33,631 bases of DNA from Defluviitaleaceae bacterium (GCA_009784575.1 WRBK01000021.1:1-33631), one strand, 5' to 3'. Shown: positions 23,507 to 31,899, counted from the first letter of the stretch. The notes: generated by a model not told the origin, from the sequence alone. Made by a program: numbers and translations.

Positions 23507-24522
23507 AGGTAAAAATAATTGTGGCGGTATGTATAAGTTTGGTTACTGTGGTGCTAGGCATTGCAATAGGCTCTGTCAACATACCGCCCGCAAGTATATT
23601 AAGAATAATTGCGCATAATTTATTTGGTGCAGAGTTGCCAGAGAATATTTCAAGTTCTCATGCATCCATTGTGTGGAGTATACGCCTGCCACGAGCCTTG
23701 CTGGCGTACGTGGCAGGTGCTGCTTTGGCTGTAAGCGGCGCGGTAATGCAGTCTGTATTACGCAATCCGTTAGCATCATCATACACCCTTGGCGTATCAT
23801 CTGGTGCATCCTTGGGTGCATCGCTTGTAATTTTTCTGGGTGTTTCTCTACCTGTCTTATCGATGCTCACATTACCCATTTTAGGCTTTGCATTTGGCTT
23901 AGCCACCATTTTGCTGGTTATGGGCATATCGCGCCAGATGGATGCTCGCCTAGAAAACCATACAATTATATTAGTAGGGATGGTGCTTGCTTTATTTGTC
24001 AATGCAATCACAACGCTTATGTTTGGGCTATTTCGCGAAGGCACACAAAGAATGATACTTTGGCAGATGGGTAGTTTTGCTGGTCGCGGTTGGAATACAA
24101 TATTTATCCTTGCGCCCGTGGCTCTTATAGGCATCATAGCTATATTTTTGCGCAAACGCGAGCTAGATGTGATGACTTTTGGTGAGGAGCAAGCGCGGGC
24201 CATAGGGGTAAATGCTGGCAACGTAAAAATGATGCTGCTCATCATTGCGGCGGCATTAACGGGTGGTACAATTGCTTTTGTAGGCATTATTGGCTTTGTG
24301 GATTTGGTTGCGCCGCATGTGGTGCGCAAGATTTTTGGGTCAGCACATAAAGTTGTGATACCCATGTCAGCTATCTTTGGCGGTGCGTTTATGGTGATTG
24401 CAGATTTAGCAGCCAGAACAGTAACTGCACCAGTAGAGCTGCCTGTAGGTGCTGTAACAGCATTGATAGGCGCACCATTTTTTGCATATGTTTTCTTCAG
24501 CAAAAGAAAAAGGAAGGTGTAG
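23503..24522 (+). CDS. Corrinoid ABC transporter permease (BtuC/FecCD type)
   Basis: Membrane channel for corrinoid import. The 339 residues form about ten hydrophobic segments. Family motifs are IRLPRALLAYVAGAALAVSGAVMQ, NPLASSYTLGVSSGASLGAS, GTQRMILWQMGSF and IGFVDLVAPHVVRKIFG, the last being the ATPase-contact region. The start overlaps the btuF-like stop (ATGA). BtuC and FecCD permeases cannot be separated by sequence; context gives the substrate. The next gene is a PP-loop protein instead of the expected BtuD ATPase, so the energy-coupling subunit must come from elsewhere in the genome. Confidence 0.88.
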   Translation: MKVKIIVAVCISLVTVVLGIAIGSVNIPPASILRIIAHNLFGAELPENISSSHASIVWSIRLPRALLAYVAGAALAVSGAVMQSVLRNPLASSYTLGVSSGASLGASLVIFLGVSLPVLSMLTLPILGFAFGLATILLVMGISRQMDARLENHTIILVGMVLALFVNAITTLMFGLFREGTQRMILWQMGSFAGRGWNTIFILAPVALIGIIAIFLRKRELDVMTFGEEQARAIGVNAGNVKMMLLIIAAALTGGTIAFVGIIGFVDLVAPHVVRKIFGSAHKVVIPMSAIFGGAFMVIADLAARTVTAPVELPVGAVTALIGAPFFAYVFFSKRKRKV

Positions 24523-24525
24523 AGC

Positions 24526-25194
24526 ATGAAATTTGTTACATCATATAGCGGAGGTAAAGAAAGCGCGCTTGCGCTGTATAGAATGATAAAGCAAGGTCAT
24601 GAACCTATTGCGCTCATCACTACTTATAATGATAGCGCAGAGAGGTCACATTTTCATGGACTGCCTGAGGCTGTGTTAAAAGACGTATCAGATGCGCTTG
24701 GCATACCGCTTTGGCTGATAAAAACCAAGGATGAAAATTATGCAAAAGACTTTGAAGCCGCCCTGCTAAAAGCAAAAGAGCAGGGGGCGCAAGCCTGCGT
24801 TTTTGGCGACATAGATATTGAGGGGCATAGAGCTTGGTGTACAGAAAGATGTGATAAGGTGGGAATTTCCGCGGCTTTTCCGTTATGGGGAGAAAGTCGC
24901 AAAGATGTAGTAAAAGAAGTTATAGATAGCGGATTCGTCGCAAATATCACCACTATAGATACCAAATATCTTTCACAAGATTTTTTGGGTCAGCAACTGA
25001 CAGCATCGCTCGCAACATGCATTGCTAATAGCGGCGCAGATATCTGTGGTGAAAATGGCGAATACCATACATTTGTATCAGATGGACCGATTTTTACATA
25101 TCCTATAGAGTTTGCTTTTGGACAATGTGTTTCTAATAATAATTATTTAATGCTGTCCGTGGAGTCTTTATCCAAGAGCCTGTTCAAAATCTAA
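24526..25194 (+). CDS. Dph6-like PP-loop ATP pyrophosphatase
   Basis: A 222-residue member of the diphthine--ammonia-ligase-related family. The PP-loop SYSGGKESALALYR at about residues 6-19 binds ATP. Later motifs GDIDIEGHRAW and GENGEYHTFVSDGPIF are diagnostic of the family. Bacteria have no diphthamide, so the reaction must differ from that of Dph6, which adenylates a carboxylate and amidates it. In this B12 operon (three bases after the permease stop, AAGGAAGGTG upstream), ATP-dependent amidation of a corrinoid side chain is a reasonable idea but only inference. It is the last gene before a convergent region with a hairpin. Confidence 0.82.
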   Translation: MKFVTSYSGGKESALALYRMIKQGHEPIALITTYNDSAERSHFHGLPEAVLKDVSDALGIPLWLIKTKDENYAKDFEAALLKAKEQGAQACVFGDIDIEGHRAWCTERCDKVGISAAFPLWGESRKDVVKEVIDSGFVANITTIDTKYLSQDFLGQQLTASLATCIANSGADICGENGEYHTFVSDGPIFTYPIEFAFGQCVSNNNYLMLSVESLSKSLFKI

Positions 25195-25215
25195 TATGAA
25201 CTGATTTTTAAGTGT

Positions 25216-25267
25216 CACTTTTTATTATAAATGGTGCGCTCTTTGCACTAATCTATAATGAAAAGTG
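25216..25267. terminator. Large inverted repeat between convergent genes
   Basis: CACTTTTTATTATA (25216-25229) pairs with TATAATGAAAAGTG (25254-25267) with one wobble, and an inner GGTGC/GCAC stem may extend it. It lies between the end of the cobalamin operon and a convergent gene, so a bidirectional terminator is likely, although no flanking T run is seen. A small repeat element is an alternative. Confidence 0.45.
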
Positions 25268-25304
25268 TTGCAGCAATTGTGCGAGGATAGATTTTAGACA
25301 AGTT

Positions 25305-25751
25305 CTAAATAATTTGCCTCGGGGCATTTGATAGAATCTGCGAGCGCACAAAGCTTGCAACGCTATTGTTTTCCTCTTCGGCCGCAGCCGCGGGCTTTAA
25401 TAACATTTCACTATGTGTAAGCTCTGCTAAACGCGCCAAGGACTGCCTAAAAGATTGAACCTTTTTAGCAAATTCTAACATATTTTCTGGCGTTTCATTT
25501 TTCGGATGGTGTATGGCTTCAAATTCCGCGACTTTTTCTTCGATTTCATCTTCAGAAAGTCCGCCCAATCCTCGCAAAATTTTATCTTTGTATTCCTCAA
25601 CGGCGACCAAAAGAGCCTTGGTTAAACAGTCTTTTTCGTCGTCTTTTTCGGGCGAATGCAACTCTGCACCCCGTTCAAACTTAGCAGATTGCTTTTTAGC
25701 ATCGTGCCAGAAAGACGATGTATTTGCGCCCAGATGGTTTAAAATATTCAT
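25305..25751 (-). CDS. Hypothetical protein
   Basis: A 148-residue, soluble, highly charged and mostly helical protein that I do not recognise. It begins MNILNHLGANTSSFWHDAKK and ends ILSNAPRQII. The middle (CLTKALLVAVEEYKDKILRGL, then DEIEEKVAEFEAIHH) looks like amphipathic helices. An Ala/Glu-rich stretch (KPAAAAEEENN) is probably a flexible linker before a final helix. No signal peptide, membrane segment or cysteine motif is seen. The start is ATG 25751 with TTGGAGGT upstream; the longer frame begins within that site. It is transcribed divergently from the S10 operon and convergent with the cobalamin operon. A promoter is not clear. Confidence 0.7.
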   Translation of the reverse strand: MNILNHLGANTSSFWHDAKKQSAKFERGAELHSPEKDDEKDCLTKALLVAVEEYKDKILRGLGGLSEDEIEEKVAEFEAIHHPKNETPENMLEFAKKVQSFRQSLARLAELTHSEMLLKPAAAAEEENNSVASFVRSQILSNAPRQII

Positions 25752-25853
25752 AAATAAAATACCTCCAAAATTCACCAAAATACCTTTATCTTATTATCGG
25801 TATAAACACGCATAAACATAATAAGAAAATATAGAAAATTAATGAAAAAAGCC

Positions 25854-25882
25854 TTGACAAATGTGATATTTTCGTTTATAAT
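25854..25882 (+). promoter_or_regulatory. Promoter of the S10 ribosomal protein operon
   Basis: A perfect TTGACA at 25854-25859, 17 bases and a perfect TATAAT at 25877-25882. This full-consensus promoter fits the high demand for ribosomal proteins. Initiation near 25889 leaves a leader of about 260 bases. Confidence 0.9.
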
Positions 25883-25889
25883 AGATTCT

Positions 25890-26130
25890 TGTGACGATGA
25901 TAATGGTCAGAAATGTTGATTTCTAGGCATTATCATAGTGTAGATACGAGAGGTTGCTACTGCGTAATTAGCGCAATAGGTTTTCTCGGGGAGCGATGTC
26001 AAGGTCTTGAACCTTAGCGATAGTCACTGCATAAGAGATATTTTGTCTGGTTGGTTATGAAACACCCGGCAGAGTGTTAGCACAAATCCAAGAGATTTAG
26101 CACATGCAGTCGCTCTAGTAAGAAATAAAA
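25890..26130 (+). ncRNA. Structured leader RNA of the S10 operon
   Basis: The 260-base untranslated leader contains several nested helices: ATGATAATG (25897-25905) with CATTATCAT (25928-25936), enclosing AGAAAT/ATTTCT; CGAGA/TCTCG around a TGCG/CGCA stem; AAGGT/ACCTT at 26001-26015; ACTGCAT (26026-26032) with ATGCAGT (26104-26110), enclosing AACAC/GTGTT and AAATC/GATTT hairpins; and GAGCGA (25991-25996) with TCGCTC (26110-26115). From memory, similar sequence precedes rpsJ in other Clostridia. A role in autoregulation by a ribosomal protein is inferred. I see no strong T-run terminator. Confidence 0.7.
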
Positions 26131-26148
26131 AAAGGAGGGACTTTTTTA

Positions 26149-26478
26149 ATGGCCGAAAAGACTGGCACAAAAAGCAACAAAATTAGAATTTGCCTAAAGG
26201 CGTATGACCACAAGATTATTGACCAAAGTGTTGCACAAATAATCGACACGGCAAAGAAAACAGGCGCGGAAGTAAGAGGACCGATACCGATGCCAACAAG
26301 GCGTGAGGTTATCACCATTCTACGTGCGGTACACAAATACAAAGACAGTCGTGAGCAGTTTGAACAAAGAACACACAAACGTCTTATTGATATTTTGTCG
26401 CCAACACCAAAGACAGTTGATGCGTTATCACGCTTGGACTTACCAGAAGGCGTTGGAATTACTTTGAAAATTATGTAA
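26149..26478 (+). CDS. rpsJ: 30S ribosomal protein S10
   Basis: Small-subunit head protein and NusE, the NusB partner in antitermination. At 109 residues it carries a short extra N-terminal tail ([10 protein letters not shown]) before the conserved core [19 protein letters not shown]. Core motifs [11 protein letters not shown] and [15 protein letters not shown] are complete. The GGAGGGA site precedes ATG 26149 after the long leader. It is first in the S10-spc ribosomal protein operon, the usual position. Confidence 0.98.
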   Translation: MAEKTGTKSNKIRICLKAYDHKIIDQSVAQIIDTAKKTGAEVRGPIPMPTRREVITILRAVHKYKDSREQFEQRTHKRLIDILSPTPKTVDALSRLDLPEGVGITLKIM

Positions 26479-26546
26479 GTAAAAATGCAATACAAAAATA
26501 ATTCATGAATGAGCATAAAGCTCAGTCCGCTGAAGGAGGAAAGAAT

Positions 26547-27209
26547 TTGAAACAACAACTAAAAAAAGCAATACTAGCAAAGAAAATTGGCATGACACAA
26601 GTGTTTTCCGAAAATGGTGAGCTAATACCAGTTACGGTACTACATGCAGGGCCATGTGTGGTTATTCAAAAGAAAACCATGGAAAACGACGGCTATAGCG
26701 CGATACAGGTTGGTTTCTTAGATGCCCGTCAAAACGTGCGCGGCAACTATTATGTCAACAGACCAAAAAAAGGTCATTTTGACAAAATTAAAGTTACGCC
26801 AAAGAAATACCTTCGCGAATACAGAATGAAAGATGCTAATGCTTTCGAGGTTGGCTCTGAAATCAAGGCAGATATCTTTGAAGCTGGCGACAAAGTAGAT
26901 GTTACTGGTGTCTCTAAAGGTAAAGGTTTTCAAGGTGCTATCAAGCGTCATGGTCAAGGTAGGGGTCCTATGTCCCATGGTTCTAAATACCACAGAGGGC
27001 TTGGCTCTCTGGGTGCGGGTACATCTCCTGGTCGTGTTATGAAAGGCAAGAGGATGCCTGGTCATATGGGCAACAAACAGATAACCGTACAAAATCTTAC
27101 AATTGTGCGTGCTGATGCGGACAAAAACCTCATCTTAGTAAAAGGTGCTGTACCTGGACCGCGCGGAACGCTTGTATCTATAAAAAATACTGTGAAATTC
27201 GATGTGTAA
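26547..27209 (+). CDS. rplC: 50S ribosomal protein L3
   Basis: Core large-subunit protein near the peptidyl-transferase centre. The start is TTG 26547, seven bases after AAGGAGG (26533-26539), giving a 220-residue protein beginning [20 protein letters not shown]. The ATG at 26505 is upstream of that site and not likely. Diagnostic core: [20 protein letters not shown] and [20 protein letters not shown], the loop that reaches the catalytic centre. The order after rpsJ is standard. Confidence 0.97.
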   Translation: MKQQLKKAILAKKIGMTQVFSENGELIPVTVLHAGPCVVIQKKTMENDGYSAIQVGFLDARQNVRGNYYVNRPKKGHFDKIKVTPKKYLREYRMKDANAFEVGSEIKADIFEAGDKVDVTGVSKGKGFQGAIKRHGQGRGPMSHGSKYHRGLGSLGAGTSPGRVMKGKRMPGHMGNKQITVQNLTIVRADADKNLILVKGAVPGPRGTLVSIKNTVKFDV

Positions 27210-27243
27210 TACCGAAATTCTATGAAAGGAGAAACGCACAATT

Positions 27244-27864
27244 ATGGCAAATGTTGATTTATATAAAATGGACGGCTCTGTAGTTGGTAAAATTGAGCTA
27301 AATGACGAAATTTTCGGCATAGAGCCAAATCCAGATGTGGTACATCAAGCTGTGGTGCAGTATTTGGCTAACCAACGTCAAGGTACACAATCTGCAAAGA
27401 CACGCGCAGAAGTACGCGGCGGCGGCGCAAAACCAAGGCCGCAAAAAGGCACTGGTCGCTCGCGTCAAGGTACGATAAGAGCTCCACAGTGGACAGGCGG
27501 CGGTGTTATATTTGCACCAAAACCACGTGATTATTCTTTTAAGCTCAACAAAAAAGTAAAGCGTCTGGCACTGAAATCTGTTCTTTCTAATAAAGTAATG
27601 GATGGCAAAATGCTTGTGCTAGAAGAGCTAAAGCTGCCAGAAGTAAAAACCAAAGAAATGATTAAAGTTCTTGGCAATATAAAGGTAGATAAGGCATTGC
27701 TTGTGCTAGGCGATGAAAGCAACAATGAGGTGCTTTCTGCCCGCAATATCCCAGGCGTTAAGACCTGTGGCGTAAACACCATTAATGTATATGATATCTT
27801 GAGATATGACTATCTGGTGGTTACAAAAGATGCAGTAGATAAAATACAGGAGGTGTACATCTAA
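27244..27864 (+). CDS. rplD: 50S ribosomal protein L4
   Basis: Large-subunit protein lining the exit tunnel; in some bacteria also the autoregulator of this operon. The 206 residues include the tunnel loop with TRAEVRGGGAKPRPQKGTGRSRQG and FAPKPRDYSFKLNKKVKRLAL. GAAAGGAG precedes ATG 27244. Its stop overlaps the L23 start (TAATG). If L4 binds the S10 leader here, the leader structure at 25890-26130 would be the target; this is not shown. Confidence 0.97.
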   Translation: MANVDLYKMDGSVVGKIELNDEIFGIEPNPDVVHQAVVQYLANQRQGTQSAKTRAEVRGGGAKPRPQKGTGRSRQGTIRAPQWTGGGVIFAPKPRDYSFKLNKKVKRLALKSVLSNKVMDGKMLVLEELKLPEVKTKEMIKVLGNIKVDKALLVLGDESNNEVLSARNIPGVKTCGVNTINVYDILRYDYLVVTKDAVDKIQEVYI

Positions 27865-28166
27865 TGGCTGATTTGAAATACTATGACATCATCCTAAAGC
27901 CTGTTATCACAGAGAAGTCTATGAATGAAATGGCTGACAAAAAGTATGCTTTCTATGTGCATCCTCAAGCAAATAAGGTACAGATAAAAGAAGCTGTACA
28001 AAAAATGTTTGAAGGTACTGTGGTTGAAAAGGTAAACACAATGAACCTTATCGGCAGAAAAAAGCGCACCAGAAGCTACAAATACGGAAGAACATCTGCT
28101 CGCAAAAAGGCTATTATAACATTGACACCAGAGAGCAAAGATATTGAAATCTTCCAAGGAATGTAA
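27864..28166 (+). CDS. rplW: 50S ribosomal protein L23
   Basis: Sits at the tunnel exit and docks trigger factor and signal recognition particle. The 100-residue protein has the usual YDIILKPVITEKSM start and a basic loop NLIGRKKRTRSYKYGRTSARKKAI that reaches into the tunnel. AGGAGGTG lies upstream and the ATG overlaps the rplD stop. A small GGGC/GCCC hairpin (28184-28197) lies in the 50-base gap before rplB. Confidence 0.97.
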   Translation: MADLKYYDIILKPVITEKSMNEMADKKYAFYVHPQANKVQIKEAVQKMFEGTVVEKVNTMNLIGRKKRTRSYKYGRTSARKKAIITLTPESKDIEIFQGM

Positions 28167-28216
28167 TTATAAAGACCATGTATGGGCAACAATGCCCGCA
28201 AAGGAGTGAATAAACG

Positions 28217-29047
28217 TTGGCTATAAAAAGATATAGACCCACAACTCCTTCCCGTAGACATATGACAGGCTTGGATTTTTCTGAAATAACGACGAACAAG
28301 CCTGAGAAAAGTCTGGTTGTGCATTTGAAAAAGCACAGCGGAAGGAATAATCAGGGTAAAATTACAGTTCGTCACCGTGGTGGTGGACACAAGAAAAAAT
28401 ATCGCATCATTGACTTCAAAAGATTCAAAGATGATATACCAGCAACAGTTAAGACCATTGAATATGACCCAAATCGTAGCGCGAACATCGCCCTTTTAGC
28501 ATATGCTGATGGCGAAAAACGCTACATCATAGCTCCAAGTGGTCTTAAAGTAGGCGACAAGCTTATGAATGGTCCAAATGCGGAAATTCATGTAGGAAAC
28601 TGCCTGCCAATGACACATATACCGCTTGGCAGTGAGATTCATAATATTGAAATGAGACCTGGCAAAGGTGCGCAGATGGTACGCTCTGCTGGCAATTCTG
28701 CTCAACTTATGGCTCGCGAGGGCAAAATGGCTACAGTGCGCCTTCCATCTGGCGAAACCCGCATGATACCTGTACTTTGCCGTGCTACACTAGGCTCTGT
28801 TGGCAATAGCGACCACGAGCTAGTAAAAATCGGTAAAGCGGGCAGAAAGCGCCATATGGGCATACGTCCTACGGTTCGCGGCTCCGTTATGAACCCGAAC
28901 GACCATCCACATGGTGGCGGTGAAGGTAGAGCTCCTATCGGTCGCTCTGCACCATCTACGCCTTGGGGCAAGCCAGCACTCGGCTACAAGACACGTAAGA
29001 AAAACAAAGCAAGCAGCAAATACATTGTCAGCAAACGCAAAAAATAG
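28217..29047 (+). CDS. rplB: 50S ribosomal protein L2
   Basis: Essential for subunit association and peptidyl-transferase activity. The 276 residues begin with TTG 28217 after AAAGGAGTG and read [16 protein letters not shown]. Core motifs are present: [35 protein letters not shown], and the C-terminal [20 protein letters not shown], whose His residues are functionally important. Normally rpsS follows at once; here a GyrI-like gene begins 11 bases after the stop, breaking one of the most conserved gene neighbourhoods in bacteria. Confidence 0.98.
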   Translation: MAIKRYRPTTPSRRHMTGLDFSEITTNKPEKSLVVHLKKHSGRNNQGKITVRHRGGGHKKKYRIIDFKRFKDDIPATVKTIEYDPNRSANIALLAYADGEKRYIIAPSGLKVGDKLMNGPNAEIHVGNCLPMTHIPLGSEIHNIEMRPGKGAQMVRSAGNSAQLMAREGKMATVRLPSGETRMIPVLCRATLGSVGNSDHELVKIGKAGRKRHMGIRPTVRGSVMNPNDHPHGGGEGRAPIGRSAPSTPWGKPALGYKTRKKNKASSKYIVSKRKK

Positions 29048-29058
29048 TGGAGGTTGCC

Positions 29059-29556
29059 ATGAATCCAAAATTCGTGAACTTTGGACCAATGAAGATTGCA
29101 GGATATCTGCATAAAACATCCATGAGCAACAATACCATACCTGCTTTTTGGCAAGAACTATTTGCAGATGGTCGCCATAGCAAACTGCATCAGCAGGATT
29201 GGCTGAAAGACCATAAAGAGTATGGCTTGTGCTTTGATAGTGTTGGCGATGAATTTTCTTATGTGGTTGGCGTTGAAGTAAAAAATGATGCTGATGTGTC
29301 TAACGAATTTCATGTATGTGACCTTCCGAAGAGCGAATATGCTGTGTTTCCAGCTAAGTCTATAAATGACATTCCTCTCACTTGGAAGGAAGCATATGAA
29401 TGGCTACAGTCTGCCGAATCCCATTTTTTCGCTAAAGGCGGCATAGAATTTGAACTTTACGATTTGGATTGTACATGCGTAGGCGGAATCGAATGCGAAA
29501 ACTGCAAAAATGATAATGTTGGATGCGACATATATGTAGCTGTTACGAAAAAGTAA
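29059..29556 (+). CDS. GyrI-like small-molecule-binding-domain protein inside the S10 operon
   Basis: A 165-residue stand-alone GyrI-like (AraC effector-binding type) domain. It begins MNPKFVNFGPMKIAGYLHKT. Family features are FWQELFADG, EYGLCFDSV and FSYVVGVEV, the YAVFPAKS strand, and WKEAYEWLQSAESHF leading to IEFELYD and CDIYVAVTKK. The domain binds small ligands in MerR/AraC regulators; alone it may sequester or hydrolyse ligands or inhibit gyrase. Unusually, five cysteines cluster near the C-terminus (C138, C140, C146, C149, C156: CxC, CxxC), which could bind metal. GGAGG precedes ATG 29059. It sits between rplB and a MORN gene, so it is co-transcribed with ribosomal proteins. The role is unknown. 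Confidence 0.8.
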   Translation: MNPKFVNFGPMKIAGYLHKTSMSNNTIPAFWQELFADGRHSKLHQQDWLKDHKEYGLCFDSVGDEFSYVVGVEVKNDADVSNEFHVCDLPKSEYAVFPAKSINDIPLTWKEAYEWLQSAESHFFAKGGIEFELYDLDCTCVGGIECENCKNDNVGCDIYVAVTKK

Positions 29557-29566
29557 GGTGGATTAA

Positions 29567-29959
29567 ATGGCTATTTCTACAAAAGAAGGCGTAAATGCTT
29601 ATGGAGATGCCTATACCTATGAAGGCGAAATGCTGAATGGCATGATGCATGGCAAAGGCAAGCAGGATGTTCATGGGTTGGCGATTTATGAAGGAGACTT
29701 TGCAAACAACATGCCTCACGGCAAAGGCAAAATGCTATGGCCTTGCGGGAACAGCTACGAAGGTGACTTTGCAAATATCTATCCTCATGGCATGGGGAAA
29801 CTTGTACTCATCGGCAGGGGTGTATATGAAGGCGAAGTTGTCAACAACAAACGCCATGGGCAAGGCAAGATGACCTGTGAAGATGGTAATGTATTAGAAG
29901 GATTATGGCAAAACGATATATTTGTTGGAAAGGAGGAAGAAGATGGCAAGATCACTTAA
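29567..29959 (+). CDS. MORN-repeat protein inside the S10 operon
   Basis: A 130-residue protein made almost entirely of MORN repeats with an exact period of 23 residues. Repeat starts are at Y18 ([15 protein letters not shown]), Y41 ([15 protein letters not shown]), Y64 ([15 protein letters not shown]), Y87 ([15 protein letters not shown]) and a degenerate fifth at L110. MORN repeats form elongated beta-hairpin stacks that mediate protein or lipid contacts; there is no signal peptide or added catalytic domain. AAGGTGG precedes ATG 29567. Its C-terminal codons contain the rpsS ribosome binding site, and its stop lies 17 bases into rpsS, so its translation should influence S19 synthesis. Acquisition by transfer is possible, but its base composition looks like its neighbours by eye. 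Confidence 0.88.
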   Translation: MAISTKEGVNAYGDAYTYEGEMLNGMMHGKGKQDVHGLAIYEGDFANNMPHGKGKMLWPCGNSYEGDFANIYPHGMGKLVLIGRGVYEGEVVNNKRHGQGKMTCEDGNVLEGLWQNDIFVGKEEEDGKIT

Positions 29960-30224
29960 AAAAGGACCATTTTGTGATGACCACCTACTAAAAAAGGTAG
30001 AAACGCAAAATGCATCAAATACAAAGAATGTGATAAAAACATGGAGCAGACGCTCTACTATTTTCCCAGAAATGATAGGTCACACCATTGCTGTTCATGA
30101 CGGACGCAAGCACGTGCCTGTGTATATCAGCGAAGATATGGTAGGACATAAATTGGGAGAATTTGCCTTGACACGCACATACCGTGGTCACGGCAAAGAT
30201 GACCGCCGCTCACGCGTACGCTAG
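29943..30224 (+). CDS. rpsS: 30S ribosomal protein S19
   Basis: Small-subunit head protein contacting S13. The 93-residue protein begins [20 protein letters not shown] at ATG 29943, placed by AAAGGAGGAAG just upstream, and contains [30 protein letters not shown], a family hallmark. It starts within the end of the MORN gene, in another frame, instead of after rplB. The usual rpsS-rplV-rpsC order resumes. Confidence 0.98.
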   Translation: MARSLKKGPFCDDHLLKKVETQNASNTKNVIKTWSRRSTIFPEMIGHTIAVHDGRKHVPVYISEDMVGHKLGEFALTRTYRGHGKDDRRSRVR

Positions 30225-30253
30225 TTACTAATTGTTAGAAAGGAGGTATGGTG

Positions 30254-30661
30254 GTGGCAAAAGGACACAGAAGTCAAATTAAGAAAGAAAGAAATAAAGA
30301 AAATAAAGAAATGCGTCCACACGCACATGCGAAATACGTGCGTCTAAGCGACACCAAAGCGCGTATTGTGTTAGAAACCATTAAAGGCAAAGGCATAAAC
30401 GAAGCGCGCGCTATATTAATGTATTCTCCTCGTTATGCGGCAGAGGTTGCGCTAAAAGTGCTTAACAGTGCTGTAGCAAATGCAGAGCATAATTTGGGAA
30501 TGGATACGGATAACCTGTATGTGCAAGAAGTGCAGGCAAACAAAGGTAGCAGCCATTACAGCAGATGGAGACTTAACCCACGCGCTAAAGGTCGCGCAAA
30601 CCGCATTGAATTAAAATTTAGCCATGTATCCATATATTTGGGTGAAAAGACAGCGAAATAA
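30254..30661 (+). CDS. rplV: 50S ribosomal protein L22
   Basis: Large-subunit protein whose hairpin loop lines the exit tunnel. GTG 30254 follows AAAGGAGG at seven bases; the ATG at 30248 is only one base away from the site. The 135-residue product carries an N-terminal extension (MAKGHRSQIKKERNKENKEM) before the core YVRLSDTKARIVLETIKGK, a form I associate with Lachnospiraceae. The loop RWRLNPRAKGRANRIELKFSH is intact. Confidence 0.96.
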   Translation: MAKGHRSQIKKERNKENKEMRPHAHAKYVRLSDTKARIVLETIKGKGINEARAILMYSPRYAAEVALKVLNSAVANAEHNLGMDTDNLYVQEVQANKGSSHYSRWRLNPRAKGRANRIELKFSHVSIYLGEKTAK

Positions 30662-30679
30662 TGAAAAGGTGGTGAAAAT

Positions 30680-31411
30680 TTGGGACAGAAGGTAAATCCC
30701 CATGGACTTAGGGTAGGAATAAACAAGGAATGGGATAGCGTGTGGTATGCCGATAAAGGTTTTGGTGACCTTTTGGTGGAAGACAACCGCATTCGCAAGT
30801 TTATTAAAAAGAAACTGTTTTTAGCAGGGGTGGCACGCATCACCATTTCTCGCACAACAAGCCAAGTGCGCGTAACTGTGCATACAGCAAAGCCAGGTAT
30901 TGTTATTGGTCGCAGTGGTCAAGCAATAGCAGAACTAGCGACAGAAGTGCAAAAATTTGTAGCTGACCCAAAAGTAAAAGCAGTTATAAATGTAGAAGAA
31001 ATAAGAAGACCAGAGCTTGCAAGCCAGCTTGTAGCGGAAGATATTGCTCGTCAGCTTGAAAACCGCGTTACATTCCGCCGCGCTATGAAGCAAGCTATGA
31101 CCAGAACAATGAAATTTGGCGCCAAAGGTATCAAAACACAGGTTTCTGGACGTTTGGGTGGTGCTGATATTGCTCGTAGCGAGAGCTACAACGAAGGCAC
31201 AATACCTTTGCAGACACTTCGCGCTGACATTGACTATGGTTTTGCAGAAGCGGATACCACATATGGCAAGCTTGGCGTAAAAGTGTGGATATACAAGGGT
31301 GAGATAATCCCTAATCGCGATTCTTCAAAACGCGAAAGAATACCTAGCCCTGCTCCACGTCGTGACGACAGACCACGCCGTGACAACAGAAGAGGGGAGG
31401 CCAGAGCATAA
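30680..31411 (+). CDS. rpsC: 30S ribosomal protein S3
   Basis: Part of the mRNA entry channel and helicase site. The 243-residue protein starts at TTG 30680 after AAGGTGGTG and begins [23 protein letters not shown] domain has [13 protein letters not shown], and the C-terminal domain includes [13 protein letters not shown]. It ends with a basic low-complexity tail rich in Arg/Asp ([17 protein letters not shown]), of a type often seen in Firmicutes S3. Its stop overlaps the L16 start. Confidence 0.97.
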   Translation: MGQKVNPHGLRVGINKEWDSVWYADKGFGDLLVEDNRIRKFIKKKLFLAGVARITISRTTSQVRVTVHTAKPGIVIGRSGQAIAELATEVQKFVADPKVKAVINVEEIRRPELASQLVAEDIARQLENRVTFRRAMKQAMTRTMKFGAKGIKTQVSGRLGGADIARSESYNEGTIPLQTLRADIDYGFAEADTTYGKLGVKVWIYKGEIIPNRDSSKRERIPSPAPRRDDRPRRDNRRGEARA

Positions 31412-31899
31412 TGTTGATGCCAAAAAGAGTTAAAAGGCGTAAGCAGTTTAGAGGCCGAATGAAAGGTCGCGCTATGCGTGGCAACAGAATAATTTACGGT
31501 GATTTTGGCTTGGTGGCTATGGAGCCGAGCTGGATAACATCAAATCAAATAGAAGCTGCGCGTATTGCTATGACAAGATATATCAAGCGTGGCGGTAATG
31601 TATGGATAAAAATTTTCCCAGACAAGCCTATCACAGCAAAACCTGCTGAAACACGCATGGGTAGCGGTAAAGGTGCTCCTGATTATTGGGTGGCTGTGGT
31701 TAGACCAGGTCGCGTGATGTTTGAGCTTAATGGTGTAGCGGATGCTACGGCACGCGAAGCTCTTCGTCTTGCTATGCATAAGCTACCAATAAAGTGTAAA
31801 ATAGTGTCTAGGGAAGAGCTTGACAAAGAGCTGGATGCCCGCGAAGCGGCATATCATACTAAGTCAAATGAATCGAAAAAGGAAGATGGTGGTATTTAG
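31411..31899 (+). CDS. rplP: 50S ribosomal protein L16
   Basis: Organises the aminoacyl-tRNA site. It starts at ATG 31411 within TAATG and reads [19 protein letters not shown], the family N-terminus. Core motifs [23 protein letters not shown] and [16 protein letters not shown] are intact. At 162 residues it is longer than the usual ~140 because of a charged C-terminal tail ([18 protein letters not shown]), which overlaps the start of rpmC. Confidence 0.97.
   Translation: MLMPKRVKRRKQFRGRMKGRAMRGNRIIYGDFGLVAMEPSWITSNQIEAARIAMTRYIKRGGNVWIKIFPDKPITAKPAETRMGSGKGAPDYWVAVVRPGRVMFELNGVADATAREALRLAMHKLPIKCKIVSREELDKELDAREAAYHTKSNESKKEDGGI

Noticed and set aside
23658-24527. 289-codon minus-strand frame opposite the BtuC-type permease
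   Set aside because: Antisense to a clear permease gene; the product has no recognisable family and no start signal.
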